Shown piece after piece: positions 16,823-25,828 of a stretch of DNA of 64,000 nucleotides; position 1 is the first letter of the stretch, and each line of letters starts with the position of its first letter. The position numbers and the translations under genes are program-made. The DNA lies in the NCBI RefSeq assembly GCF_018613835.1, contig NZ_JAGGPM010000024.1, positions 62,001 to 126,000 on the forward strand. Direction: 5' to 3'. The notes beneath the pieces are model-generated. The model did no database searches, had not been told where the DNA came from, and saw nothing but the letters and a program-made list of their open reading frames with translations. This stretch comes from Arthrobacter sp. ISL-5. GTDB taxonomy: Bacteria; Actinomycetota; Actinomycetes; Actinomycetales; Micrococcaceae.

Positions 16823-16840
16823 AATAGGAAATACCTATTT
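16823..16840 (-). promoter_or_regulatory. Candidate CatR operator upstream of LysR copy 1
   Basis: AATAGG-AAATA-CCTATT (16823-16839) is a perfect inverted repeat with 6-bp arms, and contains the GGAAATACCTATTT core also found at 14352-14365 (13 of 14 identical). It occupies the 175-bp gap between catC copy 2 and the LysR gene. Symmetry and repeat use point to a LysR-type recognition site. Confidence 0.6.
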
Positions 16841-16927
16841 GCCTTCTAATAAGACGCCTTGAGTACTAATCTGAACGCCCAGCAAAACGTCCAACTGGCG
16901 GGCGGGCAGTGTTCCCGCCCGCCCCGG

Positions 16928-17239
16928 TCATGCCGGCGGACCTGGCGCGAGCCGAATGTCCGAGGGGTGGGCTGCCAGCGGCGTGATGTCCATCTTCATG
17001 TACGGGAAGAGCGGCAGCCCCCAGAGGATTTCGTGCAGGCGTTCATTGCCTGCAACATCGAAAATGCTGATGTTCGCGTATTCGCCCACGCAGCGCCAGA
17101 TGCTCTGCCACTCCCCCGTGCGCTGCAGTTCCTGCGAATAGGCCTTCTCCCGGGCGAGCAGATCTGTCTTGGCCTGCTCATCCATGGTCTGGGGGATGGT
17201 GACGTCCATACGGACTGCAAAAAGCACGGTCTGCTCCAT
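16928..17239 (-). CDS. catC: Muconolactone delta-isomerase, copy 2
   Basis: 103 residues, with the family features VRMDVTIPQ, EKAYSQELQRTGEW and GLPLFPYMKMDITPLAAHPSD. The C-terminal extension of about 10 residues (RLAPGPPA end) is absent from copy 1. It is the last gene of cat operon 2, 29 bp after catA; in operon 1, catC instead precedes catA. The two operons therefore have different gene orders (LysR-catB-catC-catA versus LysR-catB-catA-catC). Confidence 0.92.
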   Translation of the reverse strand: MEQTVLFAVRMDVTIPQTMDEQAKTDLLAREKAYSQELQRTGEWQSIWRCVGEYANISIFDVAGNERLHEILWGLPLFPYMKMDITPLAAHPSDIRLAPGPPA

Positions 17240-17268
17240 TGTTCGCGTCTCGAGTGCGGTGCTCAGGC

Positions 17269-18132
17269 TTAGGCGCGGTCAGCGTCGAGCACGAAGTCGT
17301 AAGTAACTTCGTTGCCTGCGCCGTCGGTGCGCGGGGCGGGGCTAAGGACGAGTTCCGGCTTGACGGCCGAGGCAATGTCGTCTGACAGGTGCTGGTCACC
17401 TTGGAAGTAGAGCTGCGCGGTCAGCAGCTGGTATCCGGGAGCGGACACTTTCAGGTGCAGGTGCGCCGGGCGCCAGGCGTGCCAGCCGGCCGCGGCGATC
17501 AGCTTGCCGCAGGCGCCGTCGGTCGGAATCTGGTACGGCGCGGGCTGAACGGTGTTCAGGGCGAAGTTGCCCTCGGCGTCCGCCACGACGGTGCCGCGCA
17601 GGTTCCATTCGGGAAGGCCCGGGGCGAACTGGGAGTAGAAGCCGTCATCGTCCGCATGCCAGATTTCCACGCGGGCGCCGGATAGCGCGGTGCCGTCGAC
17701 GGCGCGGACCTGGCCTTGGAACAGCAGCGGCGTGCCGCCTTCGCCGTCACGCATGGGCAGCGTGGCGGGAGTGGCGAACTCCGGGGAACCCGGAACATAG
17801 TAGGGGCCCTCGATGGTGCCCTTGTTGCCCTCGCGGTCCTCTGTGGAAACTTCCTCAACGACGTGCTCCACCCAGACATCCAGGAACAGCGGCCATTCGC
17901 CGTCCTCGCCCACGCTGATCAGCCAGGACTTGAGGGCGTTGAATTCGTCGTAGGTCACTTTGTGCTTACGGATGGTTTCGTAGACCGCGCCAAGGACTTC
18001 GTTGGCCAGCAGCGAGACCCGTTCTTTCGGAACTGCCAGGGACGCCGTCTTGCCGCTTTCACGGAAGCGTTCAGTAGCAGCGTTGCCGGACTCTGCGGCC
18101 TTGGCCTCAAATTCGGTGTGCTGGGTTGTCAT
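17269..18132 (-). CDS. catA: Catechol 1,2-dioxygenase, copy 2 (benzoate-linked operon)
   Basis: 287 residues with all iron ligands: Tyr166 (GFYSQF), Tyr200 (APYQIP), His224 and His226 (RPAHLHL). It is strongly similar to copy 1 over residues 60-280, and the N-terminal 40 residues differ. It belongs to the operon divergent from benABCDK, so its catechol probably comes from benzoate. Different kinetics or induction from copy 1 are likely but cannot be read from sequence. Confidence 0.92.
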   Translation of the reverse strand: MTTQHTEFEAKAAESGNAATERFRESGKTASLAVPKERVSLLANEVLGAVYETIRKHKVTYDEFNALKSWLISVGEDGEWPLFLDVWVEHVVEEVSTEDREGNKGTIEGPYYVPGSPEFATPATLPMRDGEGGTPLLFQGQVRAVDGTALSGARVEIWHADDDGFYSQFAPGLPEWNLRGTVVADAEGNFALNTVQPAPYQIPTDGACGKLIAAAGWHAWRPAHLHLKVSAPGYQLLTAQLYFQGDQHLSDDIASAVKPELVLSPAPRTDGAGNEVTYDFVLDADRA

Positions 18133-18206
18133 CGTTGACTCACTTTCTGAAGGGGCGCTGGCCTCAGTGCCGGCGCCGTGGGGTTGGGTTTGTGTTCCGG
18201 GGAAGG

Positions 18207-19316
18207 TCAGTTGTTGGCGTCGAGCCGGTACTTGGCCAGCTTCTCGGGGTCAATATCGATTCCGATGCCAGGGACCTGACGTGCCGCAAGCCTGCCGTCC
18301 ACGATTTCCAAGGGGTCGGCCAGGAGGTCATCGCTCATGTCCAGAAAATTGGAGAGCTCACCTGCCCGCCGGGTGGTGGACTGGAAGGCGGCGCCGAACG
18401 TGACCGTGCACAGAGTGCCGAGCTGGCCGTCGATCTGGTTGCCCATCACCACCTCGGCACCCAGTCCGTCGCACTGGAACAGCACGCGCTGCGAGTGCGA
18501 GAATCCGGTACGCGCCGTCTTGATGCTGACCGCGTTAGCCGCGCCGCTGAGCAGTTCGCGCGTCACTTCTCCCGGTTTCGTGGCACTTTCGTCTGCCACG
18601 AACGGGACAGGGCAGCGCTCCACCAGCCACTTCCGGCCGAGGACGTCGTCGGCCGGGCACAGCTCTTCGGCAAGGGTCAGGTCAAGGTCCGCCATGGCGT
18701 TGAGGGCACGCAGGGATTCCGACGGCGTCCAGCCGCGGTTTCCGTCAACGTACAGTTCAATGTCCGGACCGAGCTCTTCGCGCAGGGCGCGGCAGACATC
18801 GACATCCAGGCCAAACGGCCTGCGGCCCACTTTCACCTTGAACGTGGTGATCCCGTAGGTGTCGCGCATGCGCTCCGCCTCGGCCACCATCTTGGCGGGC
18901 TCGGCAAAGCCCAGCATGTGACTGACGCGCATGCCGTCCGAGAAGCCGCCCAGCAGGGCCGTCACAGGCTGCCCGACGGTTTTGCCGATGACGTCCCAGA
19001 TGGCCATGTCCACCGCAGACTTCGCGGTCGGATTGCCAATGGTCCTGTCCATGACAGCATGCACCGACTCGCGGTCGAAGACTGACATTCCCGTGATCTG
19101 GGGCGCGAACAGCGTCTCGATGACAGCCACGATGGATTCCTGGGTTTCACCGTAGGTAAAGGGCCTGGCCGGCGCTTCGGCATACCCCACGACGCCGTCG
19201 TCGCTCCGGACGCGGACCAGCACATGCGACGCCGTGTGCACCTCGCCGCTGGCGAACCGCAGGGGCTTTAGGTAAGGGATGGCGAACGGAATCGCCTCGA
19301 TGGAAATGATCTTCAC
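18207..19316 (-). CDS. catB: Muconate cycloisomerase, copy 2
   Basis: 369 residues, enolase superfamily, with the same catalytic markers as copy 1 (FKVKVGRR, YVDGNRGW, VADESAT, SIKTARTGF). The metal-ligand segment LAEELCPADD replaces the LEEPCDA of copy 1. The start overlaps the LysR stop (ATGA). A 74-bp gap separates it from catA copy 2. Product and pathway are as for copy 1. Confidence 0.92.
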   Translation of the reverse strand: MKIISIEAIPFAIPYLKPLRFASGEVHTASHVLVRVRSDDGVVGYAEAPARPFTYGETQESIVAVIETLFAPQITGMSVFDRESVHAVMDRTIGNPTAKSAVDMAIWDVIGKTVGQPVTALLGGFSDGMRVSHMLGFAEPAKMVAEAERMRDTYGITTFKVKVGRRPFGLDVDVCRALREELGPDIELYVDGNRGWTPSESLRALNAMADLDLTLAEELCPADDVLGRKWLVERCPVPFVADESATKPGEVTRELLSGAANAVSIKTARTGFSHSQRVLFQCDGLGAEVVMGNQIDGQLGTLCTVTFGAAFQSTTRRAGELSNFLDMSDDLLADPLEIVDGRLAARQVPGIGIDIDPEKLAKYRLDANN

Positions 19317-20227
19317 GGAAGTCCTCCGGAGTAGCTTGAGTCTAGGAAAACGCGGTTGTCTTCAAGGACGGCCAGGAAGGCATCGACGAGCGGTGATTCG
19401 CTGGTGCGGCGCCACGCCACGGCGAGTTCGACCTCATCCGCGCCGGACACCGTCCGGTACTGCACGCCGGTCAGCGCGATTCCACGGACGGACTCCGGGA
19501 GGACGGCGATGCCGAGCCCTGCCGCGACCAGGGACAGCTGCGTTGAGGTCTTTGCAGATTCATGCGCGATGTGTGGGTGGTAGTCCGCCGCACGGCACGC
19601 GCGCATGACGGCGTCGTTGACAACTGACCGGGAGCCGGCCGGGTACATGATGAAATCCTCGGCACGCAGTTCCCCGACGGTCACGGTGTCAGCGGACGTG
19701 AGACGGTGACCGGCAGGAAGGGCCACTACGAAATTTTCCCGCGCTATGGCCCGCACGGTCAGTGACGGATCGCTTGCGGGCGGCCGCAGCACACCCACGT
19801 CGAGTTCGCCTGCGGCGAGGGCCAGTTCAATGGCAGGCGTCAGCATCTCAGTGTAGATATCCAGCACGACGTCGGGCAGGTGCTCCTTCACCATTCTGGC
19901 CAGGGCCGGAAGCTGCGTGTAGGAGGCGGTGCCCGTCAACCCGATGCGAAGAGTGCCCGCCTTACCTTCGGCAAACTGCCGTGCCCGCCGGGCGGCCTCC
20001 TCGACGTTCCGGAGTATGCCCTGCGCATCCTCGAAAAACGCCTCACCGGCCGGGGTCAGCCTCACGCTCCGGGTTGTCCGCGTAAACAGCTCCGCACCCA
20101 GTTCCGCCTCCAGCTGGCGGATCTGCTGCGACAGCGGCGGTTGGGCCATCTGCAGGCGCTCGGCAGCCTGGCCGAAGTGGCACGTTTCGGCGACTACGAC
20201 GAAGTAGCGCAAATGCCGAAGCTCCAC
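19313..20227 (-). CDS. LysR-type regulator of cat operon 2 and possibly ben
   Basis: 304 residues, closely related in layout to the regulator at 15826-16752 (MELRHLRYFVVVAE, QMAQPPLSQQIRQLE; effector domain with AAGLGIAVLP). It is translationally coupled to catB copy 2 by a 4-bp overlap and divergent from benA across a 280-bp region. It probably senses muconate, and may also control ben together with the LuxR-type protein at 25829. Confidence 0.85.
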   Translation of the reverse strand: MELRHLRYFVVVAETCHFGQAAERLQMAQPPLSQQIRQLEAELGAELFTRTTRSVRLTPAGEAFFEDAQGILRNVEEAARRARQFAEGKAGTLRIGLTGTASYTQLPALARMVKEHLPDVVLDIYTEMLTPAIELALAAGELDVGVLRPPASDPSLTVRAIARENFVVALPAGHRLTSADTVTVGELRAEDFIMYPAGSRSVVNDAVMRACRAADYHPHIAHESAKTSTQLSLVAAGLGIAVLPESVRGIALTGVQYRTVSGADEVELAVAWRRTSESPLVDAFLAVLEDNRVFLDSSYSGGLP

Positions 20228-20291
20228 GGCGCACCGCCCTTTCCTGTGTTCCGTCTCTCACTCGTTGGTTGTCGTTTCAACAGCGTAGGCC

Positions 20292-20306
20292 GGAATTTGG
20301 TATTCC
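20292..20306. promoter_or_regulatory. Candidate CatR-type box upstream of LysR copy 2
   Basis: GGAAT-TTGGT-ATTCC, a perfect 5-bp-arm palindrome 65 bp before the LysR ATG. Its right half (GGTATTCC) resembles the complement of the boxes at 14352 and 16827 (GTATTTCC). The position and likeness suggest the same class of regulator binds all three. Confidence 0.45.
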
Positions 20307-20364
20307 ACAAAGACCTAAATGGTTGTTATTCAGACTCCAGGAATCTAAATAGGCACCTAGGCCT

Positions 20365-20384
20365 CACTAGGCAAAGCCCTAGTG
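20365..20384. promoter_or_regulatory. Palindrome in the ben promoter region
   Basis: CACTAGG-CAAAGC-CCTAGTG, a perfect 7-bp inverted repeat about 125 bp upstream of benA, preceded by a direct copy of CTAGGC at 20357. It is the most symmetric element in the ben/cat divergent region, and so a candidate site for the LuxR-type ben regulator. Confidence 0.45.
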
Positions 20385-20507
20385 TGACGGGCGCCACGGA
20401 CTGACAGAGTGGATCGCATTCATTGACCAGCCGAAGCATCGGCGGTCCGCACGGGCACCGCAGCCCGCAACACGGGCAACGTCGCCCGCACACTGATAGG
20501 AGCCAAC

Positions 20508-21875
20508 ATGACAGAGACGCTGGCGGGCATCCGAGCCCACCTCGACCAGGCCCTGATCGAGGATCACGAGAACGGCGTATATCGCGCCAAGCGGAGCATC
20601 TTCACGGACGAGGACCTTTTCGACCTGGAAATGAAGCACATCTTCGAAGGCAACTGGGTGTACCTAGCGCACGACAGCCAGATCCCCAATGTCGGCGATT
20701 ACTTCACCACCTACATCGGCCGCCAGCCGATCATCATTTCCCGCGACAAGCAGGGCGGGCTCAATGCCCTGATCAACGCGTGCAGCCACCGCGGCGCGAT
20801 GCTGTGCCGGCGCAAGACGGACAACCGCACCACCTTCACCTGCCCATTCCACGGCTGGACCTTCAACAACACCGGCAAGCTGCTCAAGGTGAAAGATCCC
20901 CGGGATGCCGGCTACCCCGAACAGTTCAACAAGGAGGGTTCCCACGACCTCACAAAGGTTGCACGGTTCGAGAGCTACCGGGGCTTCTTGTTCGGCAGCA
21001 TCAACCCGGACGTGAAGCCCCTGGAGGAGCACCTAGGTGAGTCAACGAAGATCATCGACATGATCGTGGACCAGTCCCCCGACGGCCTGGAAGTCCTGCG
21101 CGGGGCTTCCAGCTACACCTATGACGGCAACTGGAAACTCCAGGCCGAGAACGGCGCCGACGGCTACCACGTCTCCGCGACGCACTGGAACTATGCCGCA
21201 ACCACCGCCCGCCGCACCACCGGCGAGTCGGCAAACGAAACCAAGAACATGGATGCCGGTGGCTGGGCCAAGCAAAAGGGCGGCTACTACTCCTTCGACC
21301 ACGGTCACCTGCTGCTCTGGACCGAATGGCTGGATCCGAGCAACCGTCCCCTCTTCGACCGGCGTGACGAACTCGTGGAGAAGTACGGCGAGGCCAAGGC
21401 AGACTGGATGATCAACATCTCCCGCAACCTCTGCCTCTACCCCAACGTCTATCTGATGGACCAGTTCGGTTCGCAAATCCGGCACTTCCGCCCCATCTCC
21501 GTCGACAAGACAGAAGTGACCATTTACTGCATCGCACCCAAGGGTGAGAGCGCCGAAGCCCGGGCCAACCGCATCCGCCAGTACGAGGACTTCTTCAACG
21601 CCTCCGGCATGGCCACTCCTGACGACCTGGAGGAGTTCCGCTCCTGCCAGAAGACCTACCTGGCCACGGCAGCACCCTGGAACGACCTCAGCCGCGGCGT
21701 CACCCATCAGATCACGGGCCCGGACGCCAATGCGGACAAGGTCGGACTCAAACCGATTTCCAGCGGCGCCCGGACCGAAGACGAAGGCCTGTATCCCATC
21801 CAGCACGGCTACTGGGTGGAGACGATGCGCAAGGCGGCAGCCGCCGAAGAAGCTGCAATCGCTGCCCAGAACTAG
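20508..21875 (+). CDS. benA: Benzoate 1,2-dioxygenase, large (alpha) subunit
   Basis: 455 residues. N-terminal Rieske domain with [2Fe-2S] ligands Cys92, His94, Cys112 and His115 (CSHRG and CPFHGW), and a C-terminal catalytic domain with the mononuclear-iron region [14 protein letters not shown]. It adds O2 to benzoate, giving the cis-1,2-dihydrodiol carboxylate. ATG 20508 has a TAGGAG site. It is the first gene of benABCDK. The length and motifs fit BenA/XylX; toluate cannot be excluded as substrate. Confidence 0.93.
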   Translation: MTETLAGIRAHLDQALIEDHENGVYRAKRSIFTDEDLFDLEMKHIFEGNWVYLAHDSQIPNVGDYFTTYIGRQPIIISRDKQGGLNALINACSHRGAMLCRRKTDNRTTFTCPFHGWTFNNTGKLLKVKDPRDAGYPEQFNKEGSHDLTKVARFESYRGFLFGSINPDVKPLEEHLGESTKIIDMIVDQSPDGLEVLRGASSYTYDGNWKLQAENGADGYHVSATHWNYAATTARRTTGESANETKNMDAGGWAKQKGGYYSFDHGHLLLWTEWLDPSNRPLFDRRDELVEKYGEAKADWMINISRNLCLYPNVYLMDQFGSQIRHFRPISVDKTEVTIYCIAPKGESAEARANRIRQYEDFFNASGMATPDDLEEFRSCQKTYLATAAPWNDLSRGVTHQITGPDANADKVGLKPISSGARTEDEGLYPIQHGYWVETMRKAAAAEEAAIAAQN

Positions 21876-21902
21876 GCCCGACCGGACCCGAAGGAGAACC
21901 CC

Positions 21903-22439
21903 ATGACACAGACCATCGACACCGCCGGCCAGACCGCTGTCCCTGCCGGCCCCGCCACCCTGGAAGAAATCCATTCCTTCCTCTACTGCGAAGCGCGGTT
22001 CCTGGACGACCGCGAATTTGACCGCTGGCTGGACTGCTACCACCCCGAAGCCGAGTTCTGGATGCCCGCCTGGGCCGACGACGACCAGCTCACCAGCGAT
22101 CCCCAGCGTGAAATCTCGCTCATCTACTACCCCAACCGGGGCGGACTCGAAGACCGCGTCTTCCGCATCAAGACGGACCGTTCCAGCGCAACCAGCCTGC
22201 CGGAACCGCGCACCGGCCACAACATCACCAACGTGGAGATCATCGAATGGCGCGGCAGCGAAGTCGACGTCCGCTTCAACTGGCACACGCTCTACTACCG
22301 CTACCAGAACATCGATCCGTACTTCGGAACCTCGTTCTACACCATTGACTACTCCGGTACACAGCCTGTCATCACGAAGAAGAAGGTCGTCCTGAAAAAC
22401 GACTACATCCACCACGTCGTGGACATCTACCACATCTAA
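21903..22439 (+). CDS. benB: Benzoate 1,2-dioxygenase, small (beta) subunit
   Basis: 178 residues, NTF2-like fold typical of ring-hydroxylating dioxygenase beta subunits (EEIHSFLYCEARFLDDREFD, then WLDCYHPEAEFWMP). It has a structural role in the alpha3beta3 hexamer. It starts 28 bp after benA with an AAGGAG site and is followed by benC after 28 bp. Confidence 0.93.
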   Translation: MTQTIDTAGQTAVPAGPATLEEIHSFLYCEARFLDDREFDRWLDCYHPEAEFWMPAWADDDQLTSDPQREISLIYYPNRGGLEDRVFRIKTDRSSATSLPEPRTGHNITNVEIIEWRGSEVDVRFNWHTLYYRYQNIDPYFGTSFYTIDYSGTQPVITKKKVVLKNDYIHHVVDIYHI

Positions 22440-22467
22440 CTTCCGAACTACTGGAATCGAGCCCTTC

Positions 22468-23520
22468 ATGAGTTACCAGATTGCCCTCAGCTTCGAAGAC
22501 GGAGTCACCCGCTTTGTCACCGCCAATCCCAACGAAACAGTGGCCGACGCCGCCTACAAATCACGGATCAACATTCCCTTCGACTGCCGCGACGGTGCCT
22601 GTGGCACCTGCAAGGCCTTCTGCGAGTCGGGAAAGTACGACGGCGGCGACTACATCGATGAGGCACTCACCGAGGACGAAGCCGAAAAGGGCTTCTGCCT
22701 CCCCTGCCAGATGGTCCCGGAGACCGACCTCGTCCTGCAGATAGCCGGCACGTCCGAGATGGCAAAGGTCGGAGCAACCACGTACGCCGCCACCGTCAAG
22801 GAGCTGACCTGGTTCGCCGACAACACCGCCGCCGTCACCCTGGCTTTGGACAATCGCGGCGACCTGAAGTTCCTGCCCGGCCAGTACATGAACTTCGCGG
22901 TACCCGGCACCGAGGCCGTCAGGTCCTACTCGTTCAGCAGCGGCCCGGCCGACGACGAGCTGCGGTTCCTCATCCGCACCGCCCCCGACGGGGCCATGAC
23001 CACCTACCTCAAGGAGCGTGCCGCCGTCGGCGATGCACTCCCCCTGACCGGCCCGATGGGGAGCTTCTTCCTCCGGGATATCAAGCGTCCCGTGCTGATG
23101 CTGGCCGGCGGAACCGGCATTGCACCGCTGCTGTCCATGCTGGAGAAGATCGCCACAGGACTTGAAGAAGCCCCGGCCCACCCGGTGCACCTGGCCTACG
23201 GCGTCACCTTCGACAAGGACCTGGTGGAGCTGGACAAACTCCAGCACTACGCAGAAGCCATCGTCAACTTCACCTTTGGCTACTGCGTGGCGGACCCCGA
23301 AAGCGCGGCCCCGAACAAGGGCTACGTGACCCAGCACATCACCGCCGCCCAGCTGAACGACGGCGACGTCGACGTCTACCTCTGCGGACCGCCCGCGATG
23401 GTGGATGCCGTCCGCAAGTACTGGGACGCCCAGGGCATCACCCCGGCCAACTTCTACTACGAACGCTTTGCCGTCGGCAGCACCGCGGCGGCACCGGCAC
23501 TCGCAGGGGCCTCCGCTTGA
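22468..23520 (+). CDS. benC: Benzoate dioxygenase electron-transfer reductase
   Basis: 350 residues. N-terminal plant-type ferredoxin with cluster ligands Cys40, Cys45, Cys48 and Cys80 (FDCRDGACGTC, LPCQ); then a FAD domain (RSYSFSSG) and an NAD domain (LAGGTGIAPLLSML; CGPPAMVDAV). It passes electrons from NADH to BenAB. The stop overlaps the TTG start of benD. Confidence 0.93.
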   Translation: MSYQIALSFEDGVTRFVTANPNETVADAAYKSRINIPFDCRDGACGTCKAFCESGKYDGGDYIDEALTEDEAEKGFCLPCQMVPETDLVLQIAGTSEMAKVGATTYAATVKELTWFADNTAAVTLALDNRGDLKFLPGQYMNFAVPGTEAVRSYSFSSGPADDELRFLIRTAPDGAMTTYLKERAAVGDALPLTGPMGSFFLRDIKRPVLMLAGGTGIAPLLSMLEKIATGLEEAPAHPVHLAYGVTFDKDLVELDKLQHYAEAIVNFTFGYCVADPESAAPNKGYVTQHITAAQLNDGDVDVYLCGPPAMVDAVRKYWDAQGITPANFYYERFAVGSTAAAPALAGASA

Positions 23521-24320
23521 ACCCCGTCAGCCCGGGCCGTTTCGCCGGGAAAGTCGTGGTGGTCACGGGCGCAGCCCAGGGCATCGGCCACGCCGTGGCC
23601 TCGCGGGTTGCCGCCGAGGGCGCCCACACCATCCTCGTGGACCGCGCCGAACTCGTCCGGGAAGCGGCCGCAGCCCTCGCCGCCGATCACAAGGCCGGCG
23701 GCGGGACCGCCGTCGGCCTTACCGCCGACCTGGAAAGCTACGAAGGCGCGAACGGGGCCATCACTGAAGCACTGCAGCTCCACGGCCGCATCGACGTCCT
23801 GATTAACAACGTGGGAGGCACCATCTGGGCCAAACCGTTCGAGCACTACGCGCCCGACGAGATCACCAAGGAAATCCAGCGGTCCCTCTTCCCCACCCTT
23901 TGGACTTGCCGGGCCGTCCTTCCGCACATGATCGGGCAGCAGTCCGGCGTCATCGTCAACGTCGCCTCCGTCGCCACGCGCGGCGTCAACCGGGTTCCCT
24001 ACGCTGCGGCCAAGGGCGGCGTGAAGGCCATCACCGCGGCCCTGGCCCTGGAGGGCGCGCCGCACGGGATCCGCGTGGTGGCCACAGCCCCCGGCGGCAC
24101 CGAGGCACCTCCGCGCAAGGTGGCACGGGGTCCCCGGCCCGAAGGCGAGCGGGAGAAGGCCTGGTACCAGCAGATCGTGGACCAGACCATCGAATCGTCC
24201 CTCATGAAACGCTACGGAACGCTCGACGAGCAGGCCGGCCCGATCGCCTTCCTGGCCTCCGACGACGCCTCCTACATCACCGGCAGCGTGCTCGCCGTCG
24301 CCGGCGGCGACCTCGGCTAG
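23517..24320 (+). CDS. benD: 1,6-dihydroxycyclohexa-2,4-diene-1-carboxylate dehydrogenase
   Basis: 267-residue short-chain dehydrogenase: NAD motif TGAAQGIGHAV near residue 15, NNVGG near 86 and catalytic YAAAKGG near 160. It oxidises and decarboxylates the benzoate diol to catechol, the substrate of the cat operons. The start is TTG at 23517, coupled to benC by a 4-bp overlap, which is rare but clear from context. Confidence 0.9.
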   Translation: MNPVSPGRFAGKVVVVTGAAQGIGHAVASRVAAEGAHTILVDRAELVREAAAALAADHKAGGGTAVGLTADLESYEGANGAITEALQLHGRIDVLINNVGGTIWAKPFEHYAPDEITKEIQRSLFPTLWTCRAVLPHMIGQQSGVIVNVASVATRGVNRVPYAAAKGGVKAITAALALEGAPHGIRVVATAPGGTEAPPRKVARGPRPEGEREKAWYQQIVDQTIESSLMKRYGTLDEQAGPIAFLASDDASYITGSVLAVAGGDLG

Positions 24321-24406
24321 GCCGCCCACCCGCCAGCCACACCTGCCAACCAACCTTGCAGCACCAACCGGCCGCAACGACGCGGCCCAGGCCAATGGAG
24401 CCCTCC

Positions 24407-25810
24407 ATGAACGCTCTGAACGCATCAACCACGGCCGCATCAACTGATGCCGCCCGCACCAAAACAGTCCGCTGGGTGATGGCCATCGCGGCCGCAGCCC
24501 TGCTCTTTGACGGTTACGACCTGGTTGTCTACGGAACCGTCGTTTCGACGCTGCTGCGCGACCCCAGCCAGCTTGGCCCATTGGATGCTGCCCAAGCCGG
24601 AGCCTTGGGCAGCTACGCCCTCATGGGAGTCATGGTGGGCGCGCTTGGCGCCGGCGCCGTGGGTGACTTCCTGGGCCGCCGGAAACTCATGCTCATCAAT
24701 ATTGTCTGGTTCTCCCTGGGCATGGCGTGCACTGCCATGGCCACCGCTGTCCCGGTGTTCGGCGTGTTTCGCTTCCTCACCGGGATCGGCGTGGGCGCGC
24801 TCGTCGCCACGGCGGGGGCTGTCGTTGCCGAGTTTGCTCCGGCCGGCAAACGAAACTTCTACAACGCGATCGTCTACTCGGGTGTGCCTGCGGGAGGGCT
24901 GCTCGCTTCCCTGCTGGCCATCGTGCTCAACGGAATCACCGACTGGCGCGGGCTGTTCATGATCGGTGCGCTGCCCCTTGTCATCCTGTTTCCGCTGGCA
25001 CTCGTGAAGCTGCCGGAGTCACCCCGCTGGTTGCTGGCCCGCGGCCGCACGGAACAGGCGCTCAGCCTCTCCGCGAAGACCGGCATCCCGCTCCAGGACG
25101 GAACGTCCGACGGCGGCCCGGCCGCCGGGCGGTCACGCCTCACCGTGCAGCCACCCGCAGCGGTGCGCAAAGACGGGCGCCCCCTCGCCGGATTCGCAGC
25201 CCTCGCCTCCGGGAACTACCGCAAGCCCACCATCCTCCTGGGATGCATGAGTTTCTGCGGCCTGCTGCTCACGTACGGTCTGAACACCTGGCTGCCGGAA
25301 ATCATGGGACAGCACGGCTACGGCAAAACCTACTCGCTGAGCTTCCTGCTGGCCCTCAACGCCGGCGCGGTGATCGGCGGCCTCCTGGCATCGCGCTCCG
25401 CAGACAGGTTTGGGCCCAAAGCCATCGTGTCCACCACGTTCGTCATCGCCGCGGCGTCCCTGGTGCTGCTCACGCTCAGCTTCCCACTGCCCGTATTGCT
25501 GATCGCGGTGGCCTTTGCCGGGGTGGGCAGCCTCGGCACCCAGGTCCTTGTCTACGGCTTCGTGTCCAACTACTACCCCACTCCGGCGCGCACAGCCGGC
25601 GTCGCATGGTGTGCAGGCTTTGGCCGCCTGGGCGGGATCGGGGGTCCGCTGGTGGGTGGCTTCCTGATCAGCGCCCAGCTGCCGAGCAACGCGGCGTTCT
25701 TCGTCTTCGCCGGCGTGGCCCTTGCCGGCGGGCTTGTCACAATGTTCGTCCGCCAGCATGAGCCGGCCGGCGGAGACCTTCACGCTGATCGGATCCGGAT
25801 TCCCGTGTAG
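24407..25810 (+). CDS. benK: MFS benzoate transporter
   Basis: 467 residues, major facilitator superfamily, aromatic acid/H+ symporter type. Hallmarks are DGYDLVVYGTVV in TM1 (the DxxD-like acidic motif of this group) and GDFLGRRK between TM2 and TM3, with 12 hydrophobic segments and a central loop around residues 225-255. ATG 24407 has GGAG 6 nt upstream; an in-frame ATG at 24395 is the alternative. It follows benD after 86 bp. Confidence 0.88.
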   Translation: MNALNASTTAASTDAARTKTVRWVMAIAAAALLFDGYDLVVYGTVVSTLLRDPSQLGPLDAAQAGALGSYALMGVMVGALGAGAVGDFLGRRKLMLINIVWFSLGMACTAMATAVPVFGVFRFLTGIGVGALVATAGAVVAEFAPAGKRNFYNAIVYSGVPAGGLLASLLAIVLNGITDWRGLFMIGALPLVILFPLALVKLPESPRWLLARGRTEQALSLSAKTGIPLQDGTSDGGPAAGRSRLTVQPPAAVRKDGRPLAGFAALASGNYRKPTILLGCMSFCGLLLTYGLNTWLPEIMGQHGYGKTYSLSFLLALNAGAVIGGLLASRSADRFGPKAIVSTTFVIAAASLVLLTLSFPLPVLLIAVAFAGVGSLGTQVLVYGFVSNYYPTPARTAGVAWCAGFGRLGGIGGPLVGGFLISAQLPSNAAFFVFAGVALAGGLVTMFVRQHEPAGGDLHADRIRIPV

Positions 25811-25828
25811 CCGTAGACTTTGGAAACC

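Noticed and set aside
21042..22469. 475-codon minus-strand frame opposite benA and benB
   Set aside because: Mirror frame of conserved ben genes; no start site or family pattern.
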